Of a DNA stretch of 64,000 nucleotides, positions 8,823 through 19,541 are shown one piece after another. How positions within the stretch are numbered: the first letter of the stretch is position 1; each line of letters starts with the position of its first letter. The translations under genes and the position numbers were made by a program. The stretch spans positions 62,001 to 126,000 of the forward strand of contig JAENYV010000004.1 in assembly GCA_016841605.1 (NCBI GenBank). Reading direction: 5' to 3'. The notes under the pieces were generated by a model, which saw nothing but the letters and a program-made list of their open reading frames with translations, was not told the DNA's origin and searched no databases. The DNA comes from Dethiobacter alkaliphilus. Lineage in GTDB: Bacteria > Bacillota > Dethiobacteria > DTU022 > UBA8154.

Positions 8823-8936
8823 TAAACATTTGAGATAGGTAGCAATAGCTTTAACGATCAAGTAATCTTTTACGCAACAAGCTTTTCATCCGGTAAGTAA
8901 GCCGTTAGTAATTTAGTATAGCTTGTTTGAAAGCAT

Positions 8937-10313
8937 TCAAGGAAGACGTCTCGTCTGTTCAATAATTTCCCGTGCCTTTAAAAGAGCATCTTGAGGTATG
9001 GAAACTTTTTTATAGCGGTCGCTGTAAGGGCCCTCCGGTCTGGCCGTAGCATCAAATCCTATTTTGGTGGCTTCTCCATCTTCGGCAGACGGGTCTATAA
9101 CATAACCCTCCATATTATGCAGGAAGACAAGATCGCGGGAGCCCTGGAAACGGGTCGCCAGTGCCCATAACACCTCCCGGGGGTTATGAATATCCACATC
9201 TTCATCAACCACGACAACATGTTTCAGACGCCTGTCCAGATTAAGCGCCAAATGGATCAGACGACGAATTTCTTTCCGGGGAAGCGATTCTGCTACTTTA
9301 ATAACACCCTGGAAGGTCAGGGCGCCCGGCAAGAAGAACACATCTAAAACCCCGGGGACAAGTCTCTGGAATTCCTGCCACAATTCGGCTCCGCTGAAAG
9401 TTGAAATTATGATATCGGTTTCAGTGCCCCAGGGAGGTATAATGGAAAGGATAGGCCCGTTTCTGTAAGTCAGAGTTTGAACTTCCATTACCGGACTTTC
9501 ACCCTCAAAATAATAGCCTGTGGCTTCACCAAAAGGACCATCTGTTTTCCTTATACCCGGCAACAGTTGTCCCTCCAGGATAATTTCCGCCAGCGCGGGA
9601 ACCATCAGATCGACAACTTTAGCTTCCACCAGAGGTACCGGGCGTCCGGCCAGGCCGCCGGCCAGGTGAACCTTGCTCTTTATTCCTTTCTTTAAGGGTA
9701 CGGCAGCCGCAAGCATTTCGGCAGGATGAAGCCCCAGGGCCACGGCAACTTGTAGTGGCTTGCCTTCCTGCTCAGCCTTGTGAAAATATTCGGACAGTGG
9801 CGGATTGGAGAGAAATACAGTTATATGGTTTTTATCTTGTAGCTGCATTCTGTGAATCCCGATGTTCTGTTCACCTGTGAGGGGGTCACGGGATATGAGA
9901 ATGCCTGCTGTCATAAATCGTCCGCCATCACCATCGTGAAAGAGTGGAGCGGGCAGGAAAGATAAAAGATCCAGTTCTTTGTCCACGATATTTTCCTGCG
10001 CAGGAGCAGGTCCGTCCCAAACTACCGGGTCCAGCGAATTGAAACGTTTTTTAAGATAGGTATCTCGCAGCTCATCAACCTTGCATCCCAGAGCCAGGGC
10101 CATCTTTCTGCGGCTTGCCAGCAGGTTGCCGATGACACTCCTCTCAGGGTATCCCTTTATATTCTTAAAATGAACCGCTGGACCACCCTGTTCTCCGAGG
10201 ACTTCATTTAAAACCGCTGTAATCTCGTAGCGAAGATTTACTTCTTCCGTTACTTCCAGGAGTTCGCCCCTTGTTCTTAATTCTGTTAAATAACTGCGCA
10301 GATCTACTTCCAT
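8937..10313 (-). CDS. UbiD-family prenylated-FMN decarboxylase
   Basis: A 458-residue member of the UbiD decarboxylase family. These cytoplasmic enzymes use prenylated FMN for reversible decarboxylation of aromatic or alpha,beta-unsaturated acids. The N-terminal segment DLRSYLTELRTRGELLEV, the cofactor-site arginine in IGIHRMQ, the acidic AEIILEG stretch and DGPFGEATGYY are all typical, and the length is normal. A UbiX-type flavin prenyltransferase, needed to make the cofactor, is not in this window. Upstream, ATG 10313 is preceded by GGAAAGGAGACTC. The gene is alone in its unit, closed by the terminator at 8794-8822. Substrate is unknown; with the CoA ligase at 58-59.6 kb it hints at aromatic acid metabolism. 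Confidence 0.9.
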   Translation of the reverse strand: MEVDLRSYLTELRTRGELLEVTEEVNLRYEITAVLNEVLGEQGGPAVHFKNIKGYPERSVIGNLLASRRKMALALGCKVDELRDTYLKKRFNSLDPVVWDGPAPAQENIVDKELDLLSFLPAPLFHDGDGGRFMTAGILISRDPLTGEQNIGIHRMQLQDKNHITVFLSNPPLSEYFHKAEQEGKPLQVAVALGLHPAEMLAAAVPLKKGIKSKVHLAGGLAGRPVPLVEAKVVDLMVPALAEIILEGQLLPGIRKTDGPFGEATGYYFEGESPVMEVQTLTYRNGPILSIIPPWGTETDIIISTFSGAELWQEFQRLVPGVLDVFFLPGALTFQGVIKVAESLPRKEIRRLIHLALNLDRRLKHVVVVDEDVDIHNPREVLWALATRFQGSRDLVFLHNMEGYVIDPSAEDGEATKIGFDATARPEGPYSDRYKKVSIPQDALLKAREIIEQTRRLP

Positions 10314-10429
10314 TATTCTTGAGTCTCCTTTCCTCTTGCCTCAAAAGCAGGCCTTTTTTATTCCATAATTCCTAATGTATTTCCTTAGGGTATTTCTATA
10401 TTAATCTAAATATTCCTGCAAATATTATT

Positions 10430-10548
10430 GCTACAGCAAAAATTTGCTTATTTTACTAAATGCTAATTTACCCTTGGCTTTTATATACGCCCGGCACTTT
10501 GCCCGAGCGCTCCAAACGTCCCGAGCGCTCGCCAAAATCATCTCACGG
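10430..10548. repeat. Divergent copy of the dispersed repeat with GC-rich hairpin
   Basis: GCTACAGCAAAAATTTGC at 10430-10447 resembles the CTACAGCGAAAA core. About 60 bases later comes a GC hairpin, CGCCCGGC-ACTTT-GCCCGAGCG, of the same form as hairpins in the copies at 50.26 and 56.58 kb. CCCGAGCGCTC is then repeated directly. It fills the spacer between the UbiD-like and isochorismatase genes. Confidence 0.4.
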
Positions 10549-11064
10549 CTAAACTATCTTTACGCCAAGAGTTTCCTTCATTTCCTTTAAGGCAAAGGCA
10601 TGCGCCTTGTCATCAAAGGATGCTACGCAGTTTTTTCTTACCGTTACATCATATTGTCTCATGCGGGCATCAGCAGCAGTGTAAAGAATACAAATTTGAG
10701 TGCAAACGCCGGCCAATTCCAGCTTTGTTACTCCCAGTTCTCGTAGCGTCAAATCCAGATCAGTGCCGTAAAAAGCGCTGTAACGCCGTTTGAAAACGAG
10801 GAATTCATCTTTCCGGGGTGCGAGAGCATCTACTACTTCGCCACCCCATTCACCAGCCAGGCAGTGTGGAGGAAACATCTTAAATTCAGCATCGTGCTGA
10901 AGGTGTCTGTCCATAATATAAATTACCGGGTTTCCTTGCAGTCGCCATTCCTCTAATCTGGCGGAAATATTTTGAATTATTTCCTTTGAATCTCCAATAT
11001 AAAGAGCACCCCTACTGTCCAAAAAATCACGGAGCATGTCAATAATTAAAAGAGCCTTGTTCAT
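10549..11064 (-). CDS. Isochorismatase/nicotinamidase-like cysteine hydrolase
   Basis: A 171-residue cytoplasmic hydrolase of the isochorismatase superfamily. The expected catalytic triad is visible: Asp9 in LLIIDMLRDF, Lys92 in LVFKRRYSAF and Cys125 in GVCTQICILYTA. A metal-site-like segment (MDRHLQHDAEF then HCLAG) sits in the nicotinamidase position, so nicotinamidase (PncA, nicotinamide to nicotinate) is the best guess, but I leave the symbol blank. AGGAGGACTAATATTTT precedes ATG 11064. It is transcribed toward, but 235 bases from, the UbiD-like gene. Confidence 0.85.
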   Translation of the reverse strand: MNKALLIIDMLRDFLDSRGALYIGDSKEIIQNISARLEEWRLQGNPVIYIMDRHLQHDAEFKMFPPHCLAGEWGGEVVDALAPRKDEFLVFKRRYSAFYGTDLDLTLRELGVTKLELAGVCTQICILYTAADARMRQYDVTVRKNCVASFDDKAHAFALKEMKETLGVKIV

Positions 11065-11252
11065 AAAATATTAGTCCTCCTAATCTCTTTTCTGTAAAGC
11101 AATTATCATCATACAATTATTGTCCCACATTTAAGTTACAAGTCCAATCTTTTTTGGTATTATATTATAGGTTTATAATAGTTTAAACGGATGATAAAAA
11201 ATTTACAGCATATTTTGATGAAAAAAATTATATTCGAATTGAGGTGTTCACG

Positions 11253-11444
11253 GTGTTTGAGGAGAAGAAGTGCCCCGAATGCGGCTGTGAAGAAATAGGT
11301 AAAGGCAAGCTCTCCGGTTATGCGAATTTAGCGCCGGTGGGAAAATTCTTTTCCATGGGCAGCGCAATACTGGCGGATGTCTGCACAAACTGCGGCCTGA
11401 TCATCAGGCTGCGTGCTGAAAAGCCGGATAAATTTAAAAGCTGA
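11253..11444 (+). CDS. Small zinc-ribbon protein
   Basis: A 63-residue protein with two cysteine pairs, CPECGCEE near the start and CTNCGL near the end. Together they make a single zinc ribbon around a glycine-rich middle. The track starts at GTG 11244, but that overlaps the GAGG site. GTG 11253 (MFEEKKCPECG) has the correct spacing and is preferred. An AT-rich promoter region with a TATAAT lies upstream. Function is unknown; many such proteins in Clostridia are uncharacterised. Confidence 0.75.
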   Translation: MFEEKKCPECGCEEIGKGKLSGYANLAPVGKFFSMGSAILADVCTNCGLIIRLRAEKPDKFKS

Positions 11445-11474
11445 TTTTCCAAAAGTTTATTTATGTTCCAAAGG

Positions 11475-11505
11475 GAAAAAAACCGCAGCCGTACGCGACT
11501 GCGGT
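11475..11505 (-). terminator. Terminator of the ATP synthase operon
   Basis: ACCGCAG (11482-11488) pairs with CTGCGGT (11499-11505). On the minus strand the stem is followed by a T-run. It sits 60 bases after the atpC stop and closes the operon; the opposing zinc-ribbon gene ends just before it. Confidence 0.8.
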
Positions 11506-11564
11506 AACATAAAAAAACAACAAACTTCCTGTTTTTTATCTTTTCGCCCTATAATACATTTTCT

Positions 11565-11978
11565 TTAATGCTTTATTTTATGGGCTGATACTCTTAGTCG
11601 GATGATGGCTTTTTTCAAAGCAATTTCGGCCCGATGAATATCCAGTCCAGGTAGCTTTTCGTGAAGCCTTTTTTCAGCCCTTTCTTTCGCGGCGGCAGCT
11701 CTTTCATCATCTATTTCTTCCGGTTTTTCCGCTGTGTCCGCCAATAAAGTTACTTTATTATGGGCAATTTCCATCAACCCGCCGCCTATTGCCAGTTCGT
11801 GGGTTGCATTGTCCTGCCGGTATTTAAAGATTCCTGGAACGAGGGCTACGATCATGGGGGCATGGTTCGGCAGGACTCCAAGGTAACCTTCCACGGCCGG
11901 CGCAACCAGCGATTCAACTTCCCCGCTCAGCAGGGTCCTGGCCGGGGTCACTACATCCAGCTGCAGGGTCTTGGCCAT
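11565..11978 (-). CDS. atpC: F1F0 ATP synthase epsilon subunit
   Basis: 137 residues, the last gene of the operon. The N-terminal beta-sandwich has LDVVTPARTLLSGEVESLVAPAVEGYLGVLPNHAP in family form (excerpted). The C-terminal two-helix domain carries IDDERA and LDIHRA, which resemble the (I/L)DxxRA ATP-binding motif of regulatory epsilon subunits in Bacillus. This suggests ATP-dependent control of rotary hydrolysis. It starts three bases after the atpD stop. Encoded on the central stalk, it couples the gamma subunit to the c-ring. Confidence 0.95.
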   Translation of the reverse strand: MAKTLQLDVVTPARTLLSGEVESLVAPAVEGYLGVLPNHAPMIVALVPGIFKYRQDNATHELAIGGGLMEIAHNKVTLLADTAEKPEEIDDERAAAAKERAEKRLHEKLPGLDIHRAEIALKKAIIRLRVSAHKIKH

Positions 11979-11981
11979 GCT

Positions 11982-13403
<1,422 letters not shown>

Positions 13404-13413
13404 CTATATTGTT

Positions 13414-14274
13414 CTACTGCGCATTAAGGGAGTTAGCCCCGCCTACTATCTCCGTAATCTCCCGTGTGATGTCGGCCTGGCGGGCTTTATTGAAGGAAAG
13501 AATAAGTTTCTCGATCATTTCGCCCGCATTATCCGTGGCGGCATGCATGGCCGTCATACGAGACCCGTGCTCACCCGCTTTGGCTTCCATCAAGGCCTGA
13601 AAGACCTGGTTGTCAAGATATTGGGGAATCAACATTTCCAGGACTTTTTCCGGTGTAGGTTCATAAAGGTAATCGCTTTGGCCCTCTTGCTCCTTTTGGT
13701 CGGGGGAGAGGGGAACCAGCTGTTTGATAACCGGCTTTTGCTGTGCAAGAGAAACAAACTCCTGGTAAACAAGATAGATTTCGTCAAATACTCCTTCCAG
13801 AAACAGTTTTACGACCAGACCCGAAATCTGTTTGGCTTCGGCAGTAGTGGGCGTATCATTGATGCCGATAAATTCCCCGTGCAGCTTTCTATCATTGCGC
13901 ACCAGGTAGTCTCTCCCTTTGCGTCCCACGGCAATAAAGCCCTTTTGTTCTTTTTCATGGCGGGCTGCCTCTGCTTCAGCCTTCCGGATTAAATTGGCGT
14001 TGTAACCGCCGGCCAGTCCCCTGTCGGCTGTTATGAGAATAAAACCCACCGTTTTGACCTGCCTTTTTATCAGAAAAGGATGGGTCCCTTCCCTGGCCGA
14101 GGCCACTATCCGGCCGAGAACTTCTTCCATCTTCTCCGCATAAGGGCGCGAAGCCGTAACCGCGCCCTGCACCCTGTTTAGTTTAGCCGCAGAGACCATT
14201 TCCATGGCTCTGGTAATCTGCTGCATATTCTTTACGCTGTGGATACGGCGCTTAATATCGCGTACTCCCGGCAT
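13414..14274 (-). CDS. atpG: F1F0 ATP synthase gamma subunit
   Basis: 286 residues, the rotating central shaft. The N-terminal helix (PGVRDIKRRIHSVKNMQQIT) and C-terminal helix ending in ITREITEIVGGANSL carry the conserved family signatures, and the GLAGGYNAN segment is present. The start ATG 14274 follows GGTGGTGAAGGA. An 80-base spacer separates it from atpA, the longest gap in the distal half of the operon. Length is normal. Confidence 0.95.
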   Translation of the reverse strand: MPGVRDIKRRIHSVKNMQQITRAMEMVSAAKLNRVQGAVTASRPYAEKMEEVLGRIVASAREGTHPFLIKRQVKTVGFILITADRGLAGGYNANLIRKAEAEAARHEKEQKGFIAVGRKGRDYLVRNDRKLHGEFIGINDTPTTAEAKQISGLVVKLFLEGVFDEIYLVYQEFVSLAQQKPVIKQLVPLSPDQKEQEGQSDYLYEPTPEKVLEMLIPQYLDNQVFQALMEAKAGEHGSRMTAMHAATDNAGEMIEKLILSFNKARQADITREITEIVGGANSLNAQ

Positions 14275-14355
14275 TCCTTCACCACCTTTGTTCCCGCGTC
14301 ACCGCGGCTTTTCCTTAGGCCCCGTTTGACGGCAGGCTGTCCGTTTATGTCATGG

Positions 14356-15879
14356 TCAGGCCAAAAAAGAGTTTTTATACTCTTGAATGGCAGCTTTTAA
14401 CCGGTCCTCGACCTCCGGTTGAAGCACCTTCTCCTTCTTGATACCTGCCAAAACTTCCTGGTAAACGGTTGAGTGCAGATATTTGAGCAGGCCGCTCTCA
14501 AAATCCTTAATTTTATCCAGTTCTATATCATCGAGATAGCCGTTAACAGCACAATAAATAACGACAACTTGTTCTTCCACCGGCATCGGCTGGTACTGGC
14601 TCTGTTTAAGAATTTCCATGGTCTTCTGCCCCCGGTTAAGGCGTGCCTGGGTAGCCTTATCAAGGTCGGAACCCAGCTGGGCAAAAGCAGCCAGCTCGCG
14701 GTACTGAGCCAGGTCCATACGTAAGCGGCCGGCAACCGTTTTCATAGCCTTTATCTGGGCATCGCCGCCGACCCTGGATACGGAGATCCCTACGTTTACG
14801 GCAGGCCGGAACCCCGAATAGAAAAGGTCGGAGTCCAGGAATATCTGACCGTCGGTTATGGAGATAACGTTGGTAGGTATATACCCGGAAACATCGCCCG
14901 CCTGGGTTTCGATAATGGGCAGTGCGGTTAGGGAGCCGCCTCCCATAGCGTCGTTCAGCTTGGCGGCTCTTTCCAACAATCTGGAATGAAGATAGAAGAC
15001 ATCTCCGGGATAGGCTTCGCGTCCGGGCGGTCTGCGGAGAAGGAGGGAGAGTTCGCGGTAAGCCACCGCCTGCTTAGAAAGGTCGTCGTAAATAACCAGC
15101 ACATCTTTGCCGTTATACATAAATTCCTCGCCCATAGCGCAGCCGGCATATGGCGAGAGATAAAGGAGCGGGGCGGGCTCGCTTGCTGTGGCAGCCACGA
15201 CTATGGAATAATTCATAGCGCCGGTAGACTCTAATCGTTGCACGACGTTAGCCACAGTGGAAGCCTTCTGTCCTATTGCCACGTAGATACAGATTACATC
15301 CTGCCCTTTTTGATTTATGATTGTATCTACCGCCAGGGCTGTCTTCCCCGTTTGGCGGTCACCGATGATCAGCTCGCGCTGGCCCCGGCCGATGGGGATC
15401 ATGGAATCTATGGATTTAAGTCCTGTCTGGAGAGGCTGATGGACCGATTTGCGGTACACAACACCAGGAGCATTCGCTTCAATGGGTCTATACTTGTCGG
15501 TTTGAATAGGTCCTTTCCCGTCAATTGGTTGTCCCACGGCATTGACGACACGGCCGATCAGAGCGTCGCCGACAGGGACCTGAACTATTCTCCCGGTGAG
15601 TTTGACCTCATCGCCTTCTTTGATCTGTTTATAGGGTCCAAGGACAACACACCCTATGTTATCCTCTTCCAGGTTGAGAACCATGCCGAATACGTCGCCG
15701 GGCAGCTCCAACATTTCACCGGCCATAGCCTTGCTCAAACCGTGGACCCTGGCCACACCGTCGGCAACCTGGATAACAGTGCCCACATTGGCCACTTCAA
15801 TCTGTGTTTGGTAATTCTCGATCTGCTTTTTCAGGATCGAACTTATCTCTTCCGGTCTGATGTCCGTTCTGATGCCCAT
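14356..15879 (-). CDS. atpA: F1F0 ATP synthase alpha subunit
   Basis: 507 residues, the non-catalytic nucleotide-binding subunit. It has Walker A GDRQTGKT and the signature segment [14 protein letters not shown]. The N-terminal delta-binding region begins [20 protein letters not shown]. Its ATG lies one base after the atpH stop, so the two are probably translationally coupled; GGGGTGAT serves as ribosome site. Length and motifs are normal. Confidence 0.96.
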   Translation of the reverse strand: MGIRTDIRPEEISSILKKQIENYQTQIEVANVGTVIQVADGVARVHGLSKAMAGEMLELPGDVFGMVLNLEEDNIGCVVLGPYKQIKEGDEVKLTGRIVQVPVGDALIGRVVNAVGQPIDGKGPIQTDKYRPIEANAPGVVYRKSVHQPLQTGLKSIDSMIPIGRGQRELIIGDRQTGKTALAVDTIINQKGQDVICIYVAIGQKASTVANVVQRLESTGAMNYSIVVAATASEPAPLLYLSPYAGCAMGEEFMYNGKDVLVIYDDLSKQAVAYRELSLLLRRPPGREAYPGDVFYLHSRLLERAAKLNDAMGGGSLTALPIIETQAGDVSGYIPTNVISITDGQIFLDSDLFYSGFRPAVNVGISVSRVGGDAQIKAMKTVAGRLRMDLAQYRELAAFAQLGSDLDKATQARLNRGQKTMEILKQSQYQPMPVEEQVVVIYCAVNGYLDDIELDKIKDFESGLLKYLHSTVYQEVLAGIKKEKVLQPEVEDRLKAAIQEYKNSFLA

Positions 15880-15880
15880 A

Positions 15881-16447
15881 TTATTTTATCACCCCAATTC
15901 CTTTCAACTGCGACTGCCCAAGGCGGTTTTTTAAGAGCGAGAGCTTTTTCGTCACGCTGCCGTCGATGACAGTATCGCCGATGCGGACCACGATGCCGCC
16001 AATCAGGGAAGTGTCGATCACGTTTTTTAAGCGCACTTTTTTTCCGGTGGCTTTGGCCAGCCTTTGTGCAAGTTGACGAAAGTCCTTATCAGTAAGTGAA
16101 ACGACTGATCTGACCTCCGCATCGATGATATTTCCGGCCTGGTCCGCATATTTTTTGTATTCTTCGATGATTTCCAGAAAAAAGTTTTCCCTTCTTTTAT
16201 CCAGGATCAGAAATAGAAAATCTGAGACCAGCGGGTTGAGCTTCCCCGCGATCAGTCCTTGTAAGACTTTTTTCTTATCCTCCGGCCTGACCTGCGGATT
16301 GTCCATGAATTCCTTTAAATGCGGTTCGCCCAGGAATAGCTTGCGAAATTTATCCAGTTCTTTTTCGTATTCCTCCAGAGCCCCGCGTTCAACAGCGATC
16401 ATCAAAAGGGCCTGGGCATAGCGTCGCGGTACCGTACGGTTAATCAC
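15881..16447 (-). CDS. atpH: F1F0 ATP synthase delta subunit
   Basis: 188 residues, linking the peripheral stalk to the top of F1. The N-terminus [20 protein letters not shown] and the C-terminus, with [20 protein letters not shown], are family hallmarks. It starts at GTG 16447, which overlaps the atpF1 stop by four bases (coupled translation). A second, badly decayed copy of this gene lies 1.75 kb upstream after atpF2, so this is the only functional atpH in the operon. Confidence 0.95.
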   Translation of the reverse strand: MINRTVPRRYAQALLMIAVERGALEEYEKELDKFRKLFLGEPHLKEFMDNPQVRPEDKKKVLQGLIAGKLNPLVSDFLFLILDKRRENFFLEIIEEYKKYADQAGNIIDAEVRSVVSLTDKDFRQLAQRLAKATGKKVRLKNVIDTSLIGGIVVRIGDTVIDGSVTKKLSLLKNRLGQSQLKGIGVIK

Positions 16448-16966
16448 GAGACATCCCCTGCCTTTTGCACAAACTCCCGGATCATTTTTTCATGGTCCTG
16501 GACCTGTAATGATCGCTCCAAAACTTTGCCTGCAGCCATAACCGCCAGAGAGGCCACCTCATTCCGCAACTCGGCCTTGGCCTTTTCTTTTTCCAGGCCA
16601 ATTTCCTCCCGGGCCTTCTTCATGATTTGTGCTGCTTCATCCTTGGCATCCTGAATAATACCCGACTTTGATTCTTCGGCAAGCCTGGCGGCCTTGCCGA
16701 TAATCTCCCGGGCTTCTTCTTTGGCATTTTGCATCTGCCGGGAATATTCATCTTTCATTTTAGCCGCCTCGCTGCGTTCGGCATCAGCTTCGTCAAGGCG
16801 GTTTTGAATCTGCTGCTTCCTGGCGTCCAACATGCCCAGGAGAGGTTTGTATAAAAATTTATTTAGAATGACTACCAACACTAGAAAGTTGATGATAGCC
16901 CAAATCATGTCATGAATACTAATATTCATAGCATATCCCCCTTTTAACTTGCTAAAGCAAGGGATT
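16436..16966. repeat. Identity tract, downstream copy (atpF1 block)
   Basis: This 531-bp segment appears base-for-base identical to 18190-18720 with a constant offset of 1754. It spans the first codons of atpH, all of atpF1 and its leader. Reading both copies side by side I find no mismatch or gap, whereas flanking duplicated sequence (atpE, spacers, atpH tail) has diverged. Confidence 0.85.
16444..16929 (-). CDS. atpF: F1F0 ATP synthase b subunit, copy 1
   Basis: 161 residues, the peripheral stalk. One N-terminal membrane helix (MIWAIINFLVLVVILNKFLY) is followed by a long charged coiled coil with heptad-like AKEEAREIIGKA patterns. I start at ATG 16929, with GGGGGA upstream; the track's ORF extends 14 codons too far. 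The protein is identical to that of atpF2 (18198-18683). Because b works as a dimer, the two genes probably act as a dosage pair and not as different isoforms. It overlaps atpH by four bases. Confidence 0.94.
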   Translation of the reverse strand: MNISIHDMIWAIINFLVLVVILNKFLYKPLLGMLDARKQQIQNRLDEADAERSEAAKMKDEYSRQMQNAKEEAREIIGKAARLAEESKSGIIQDAKDEAAQIMKKAREEIGLEKEKAKAELRNEVASLAVMAAGKVLERSLQVQDHEKMIREFVQKAGDVS

Positions 16967-16989
16967 AACAAAATTAACAGGATTCTTCG

Positions 16990-17229
<240 letters not shown>

Positions 17230-17344
17230 TCAGTGGTGTACTGATAACCTGACTTGTCTTTTGGAACCGGAGAACCCTCGGTTCCGGTATGCCAATAAAG
17301 CTGCATGCGCTCAGTTCATGGTTTTGGAAGGCTGCGCTCCCTGT

Positions 17345-18070
17345 CTAATGTTGTTCCGCGGTGGCCATGGATATATAGAGCGTTGCCAGCATGGTAAAGA
17401 CAAAAGCCTGGACCAATCCGAAAAGTATCCCCAACAACATCATGGGAATGGGCAAAAAGAGCGGGATCAGGGCAAAAAGGCTGGCTACCACCATTTCCTC
17501 ACCAAAAACGTTGCCGTATAGACGCAAAGAGAGCGACAGCGGCCTGACAAATTCTTCAATGATGTTCAGCGGCAGAAGGAAAGGGAACGGTTGGACAAAA
17601 TGCTTGAAATATTTGATACCTTTCGTCTTCAGCCCATAATAGTGGGTAGCAAAAAACACGACCACCGCAAACCCCGCCGTTACACTCAGCGTGCTGGTTG
17701 GTGCCTGCAGGCCGGGAAGATGTCCGGCACCGGGTAAGAGTCCCGCATAATTGGATGCCAGTATTAGAATGAAAAAGCTGGCAAGCAATGGAAAATAGCG
17801 TTTTGCCAGTTTTTCATCGCCCATAATCGGGGTAAGAAGTTCCAATATACTTTCCAAAACGAACTCGAGGAAGTTTTGGAGACGGCTTTCCGGTACTTTA
17901 TTCATTCTTTTTGTCGCAAGATAGGAAAACAAAATAATAAGGACCATGAGCCCCCACATGGTTGTAACTACACTGGATACTTGCAGTCCAAATATGGAGA
18001 AAAGGGCCTGGCTGTGTTCCGCTCCATGTTCCGCAGCTTCCGCGGCATAAGCAGGTGTCGCGAAAAACAT
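17345..18070 (-). CDS. atpB: F1F0 ATP synthase a subunit
   Basis: 241 residues with five or six membrane helices; it forms the proton half-channels against the c-ring. The essential arginine stands in RPLSLSLRLYGN, and the last helices (FGLVQAFVFTMLATLYISMA) are typical. An alanine/histidine-rich N-terminal stretch precedes helix 1. It is the only copy of atpB. It is sandwiched between the two atpE-atpF pairs, whereas the usual bacterial order puts it first. GAAAGGGGTGAGTTAAAG precedes the ATG. Confidence 0.95.
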   Translation of the reverse strand: MFFATPAYAAEAAEHGAEHSQALFSIFGLQVSSVVTTMWGLMVLIILFSYLATKRMNKVPESRLQNFLEFVLESILELLTPIMGDEKLAKRYFPLLASFFILILASNYAGLLPGAGHLPGLQAPTSTLSVTAGFAVVVFFATHYYGLKTKGIKYFKHFVQPFPFLLPLNIIEEFVRPLSLSLRLYGNVFGEEMVVASLFALIPLFLPIPMMLLGILFGLVQAFVFTMLATLYISMATAEQH

Positions 18071-18124
18071 CTTTAACTCACCCCTTTCTTTGCTTGTTTG
18101 TTTCTTTCTTTATCTGATGTCCCA

Positions 18125-18201
18125 CTGCTCAAGCCGGCTTTTTAAGAGTAGAGCTTTTTTGTGTTACGCTGCCGTCTATTTACATTAGCACGGTTAATCA
18201 C
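18125..18201 (-). pseudogene. Fossil of a second atpH
   Basis: After atpF2 the minus strand keeps the GTG start and first codons of atpH (GTGATTAACCGT), still overlapping the atpF stop. It then jumps directly to sequence matching the last 60 bases of atpH (GACGGCAGCGT, AAAAAGCTCT, CTTAAAAA), with several substitutions and one base lost. About 490 internal bases are deleted. The remaining frame is about 19 codons and cannot make a delta subunit. It shows that the duplicated block once included atpH. Confidence 0.8.
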
Positions 18202-18720
18202 GAGACATCCCCTGCCTTTTGCACAAACTCCCGGATCATTTTTTCATGGTCCTGGACCTGTAATGATCGCTCCAAAACTTTGCCTGCAGCCATAACCGCC
18301 AGAGAGGCCACCTCATTCCGCAACTCGGCCTTGGCCTTTTCTTTTTCCAGGCCAATTTCCTCCCGGGCCTTCTTCATGATTTGTGCTGCTTCATCCTTGG
18401 CATCCTGAATAATACCCGACTTTGATTCTTCGGCAAGCCTGGCGGCCTTGCCGATAATCTCCCGGGCTTCTTCTTTGGCATTTTGCATCTGCCGGGAATA
18501 TTCATCTTTCATTTTAGCCGCCTCGCTGCGTTCGGCATCAGCTTCGTCAAGGCGGTTTTGAATCTGCTGCTTCCTGGCGTCCAACATGCCCAGGAGAGGT
18601 TTGTATAAAAATTTATTTAGAATGACTACCAACACTAGAAAGTTGATGATAGCCCAAATCATGTCATGAATACTAATATTCATAGCATATCCCCCTTTTA
18701 ACTTGCTAAAGCAAGGGATT
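18190..18720. repeat. Identity tract, upstream copy (atpF2 block)
   Basis: Partner of 16436-16966, offset 1754. On one side it ends exactly where the atpH fossil diverges. On the other it ends where a hairpin-bearing insertion begins (GGGATT then GACAAGG, versus AACAAAA in the other copy). Confidence 0.85.
18198..18683 (-). CDS. atpF: F1F0 ATP synthase b subunit, copy 2
   Basis: 161 residues, identical in protein and apparently in DNA to atpF1 (16444-16929). It has the same N-terminal membrane helix and the same GGGGGA ribosome site before ATG 18683. The track ORF begins 28 codons upstream (MELSGVKLHP), inside the hairpin insertion, and is not the start. It is followed by a destroyed atpH instead of a real one. 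The reading frame is intact, so it should be expressed with the first half of the operon. Confidence 0.92.
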   Translation of the reverse strand: MNISIHDMIWAIINFLVLVVILNKFLYKPLLGMLDARKQQIQNRLDEADAERSEAAKMKDEYSRQMQNAKEEAREIIGKAARLAEESKSGIIQDAKDEAAQIMKKAREEIGLEKEKAKAELRNEVASLAVMAAGKVLERSLQVQDHEKMIREFVQKAGDVS

Positions 18721-18736
18721 GACAAGGCTATTGGGT

Positions 18737-18771
18737 CCGGGTGGAGCTTAACGCCGCTAAGCTCCACCCGG
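18737..18771 (-). promoter_or_regulatory. Perfect 14-bp hairpin in the atpE2-atpF2 spacer
   Basis: CCGGGTGGAGCTTA (18737-18750), a seven-base ACGCCGC loop and TAAGCTCCACCCGG (18758-18771) form a perfect inverted repeat. It lies in about 130 bases of GC-rich sequence (18721-18852) absent from the atpE1-atpF1 spacer. No T-run follows, so it is more likely an mRNA-stability or processing hairpin, or part of an inserted element, than a terminator. Confidence 0.65.
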
Positions 18772-18858
18772 AGCAGGAGGAGTATTGGCGGCGGTCAGCC
18801 GGCGGACCATTTCGGGGACGGCTTGCAAAGAAGCGTCCGTCCTCCACCCACAAGTTCG

Positions 18859-19098
<240 letters not shown>

Positions 19099-19229
19099 TC
19101 AGTGGTGTTTTGATAACATGGCTTGTCTTTTGAAACTAGAGAATCCGGTTCCAGTATGATAATACAGATGCATACGCTCGGTTCATGGCTTAGGCAGGCT
19201 GCACTCCCCGGCTGCAAAAAATGTTTAAA

Positions 19230-19532
19230 TCATCCCTTTTTTTGCTTGTTTCGTAAAAAATATTTTAAGAATAAAACGTTTTTATTAAGAGTAAGACCAA
19301 TAGCCGCGGCTACAAGCATAGCCGTATTCTTATATACCAGAAACAGGACGGCAAGATTGAGGAGATAACGGATGCCGTACCTGAGCATAATAATATTTCT
19401 TTCTTTTGCAGGAGTTAATTCTTCCGCCTTTTTCATTCCCTGCATCAAGATGAAATTATTGAGAAAAGAAACTGCTGTTCCAATGACAAGACCGATTAAA
19501 GCTGAAACCGTCCACTCCGGCAAACAGACCAC
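19230..19532 (-). CDS. atpI: ATP synthase assembly protein AtpI-like
   Basis: A 100-residue membrane protein with four hydrophobic segments, including ALIGLVIGTAVSFLNNFIL and RYLLNLAVLFLVYKN. It fits the ATP synthase I (AtpI, PF03899-like) family, which helps c-ring assembly. It starts at GTG 19532, ten bases after the atpZ stop; the GGAGG overlaps that stop, implying coupling. Its place ahead of the structural genes is the standard one for this family. The gap to atpE2 still carries what looks like the duplicated 3' spacer of atpB. Confidence 0.82.
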   Translation of the reverse strand: MVCLPEWTVSALIGLVIGTAVSFLNNFILMQGMKKAEELTPAKERNIIMLRYGIRYLLNLAVLFLVYKNTAMLVAAAIGLTLNKNVLFLKYFLRNKQKKG

Positions 19533-19541
19533 CCCGTTTTC

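Noticed and set aside
15238-15969. 243-residue plus-strand ORF over atpA/atpH
   Set aside because: Antisense shadow of atpA; composition follows the complementary codons.
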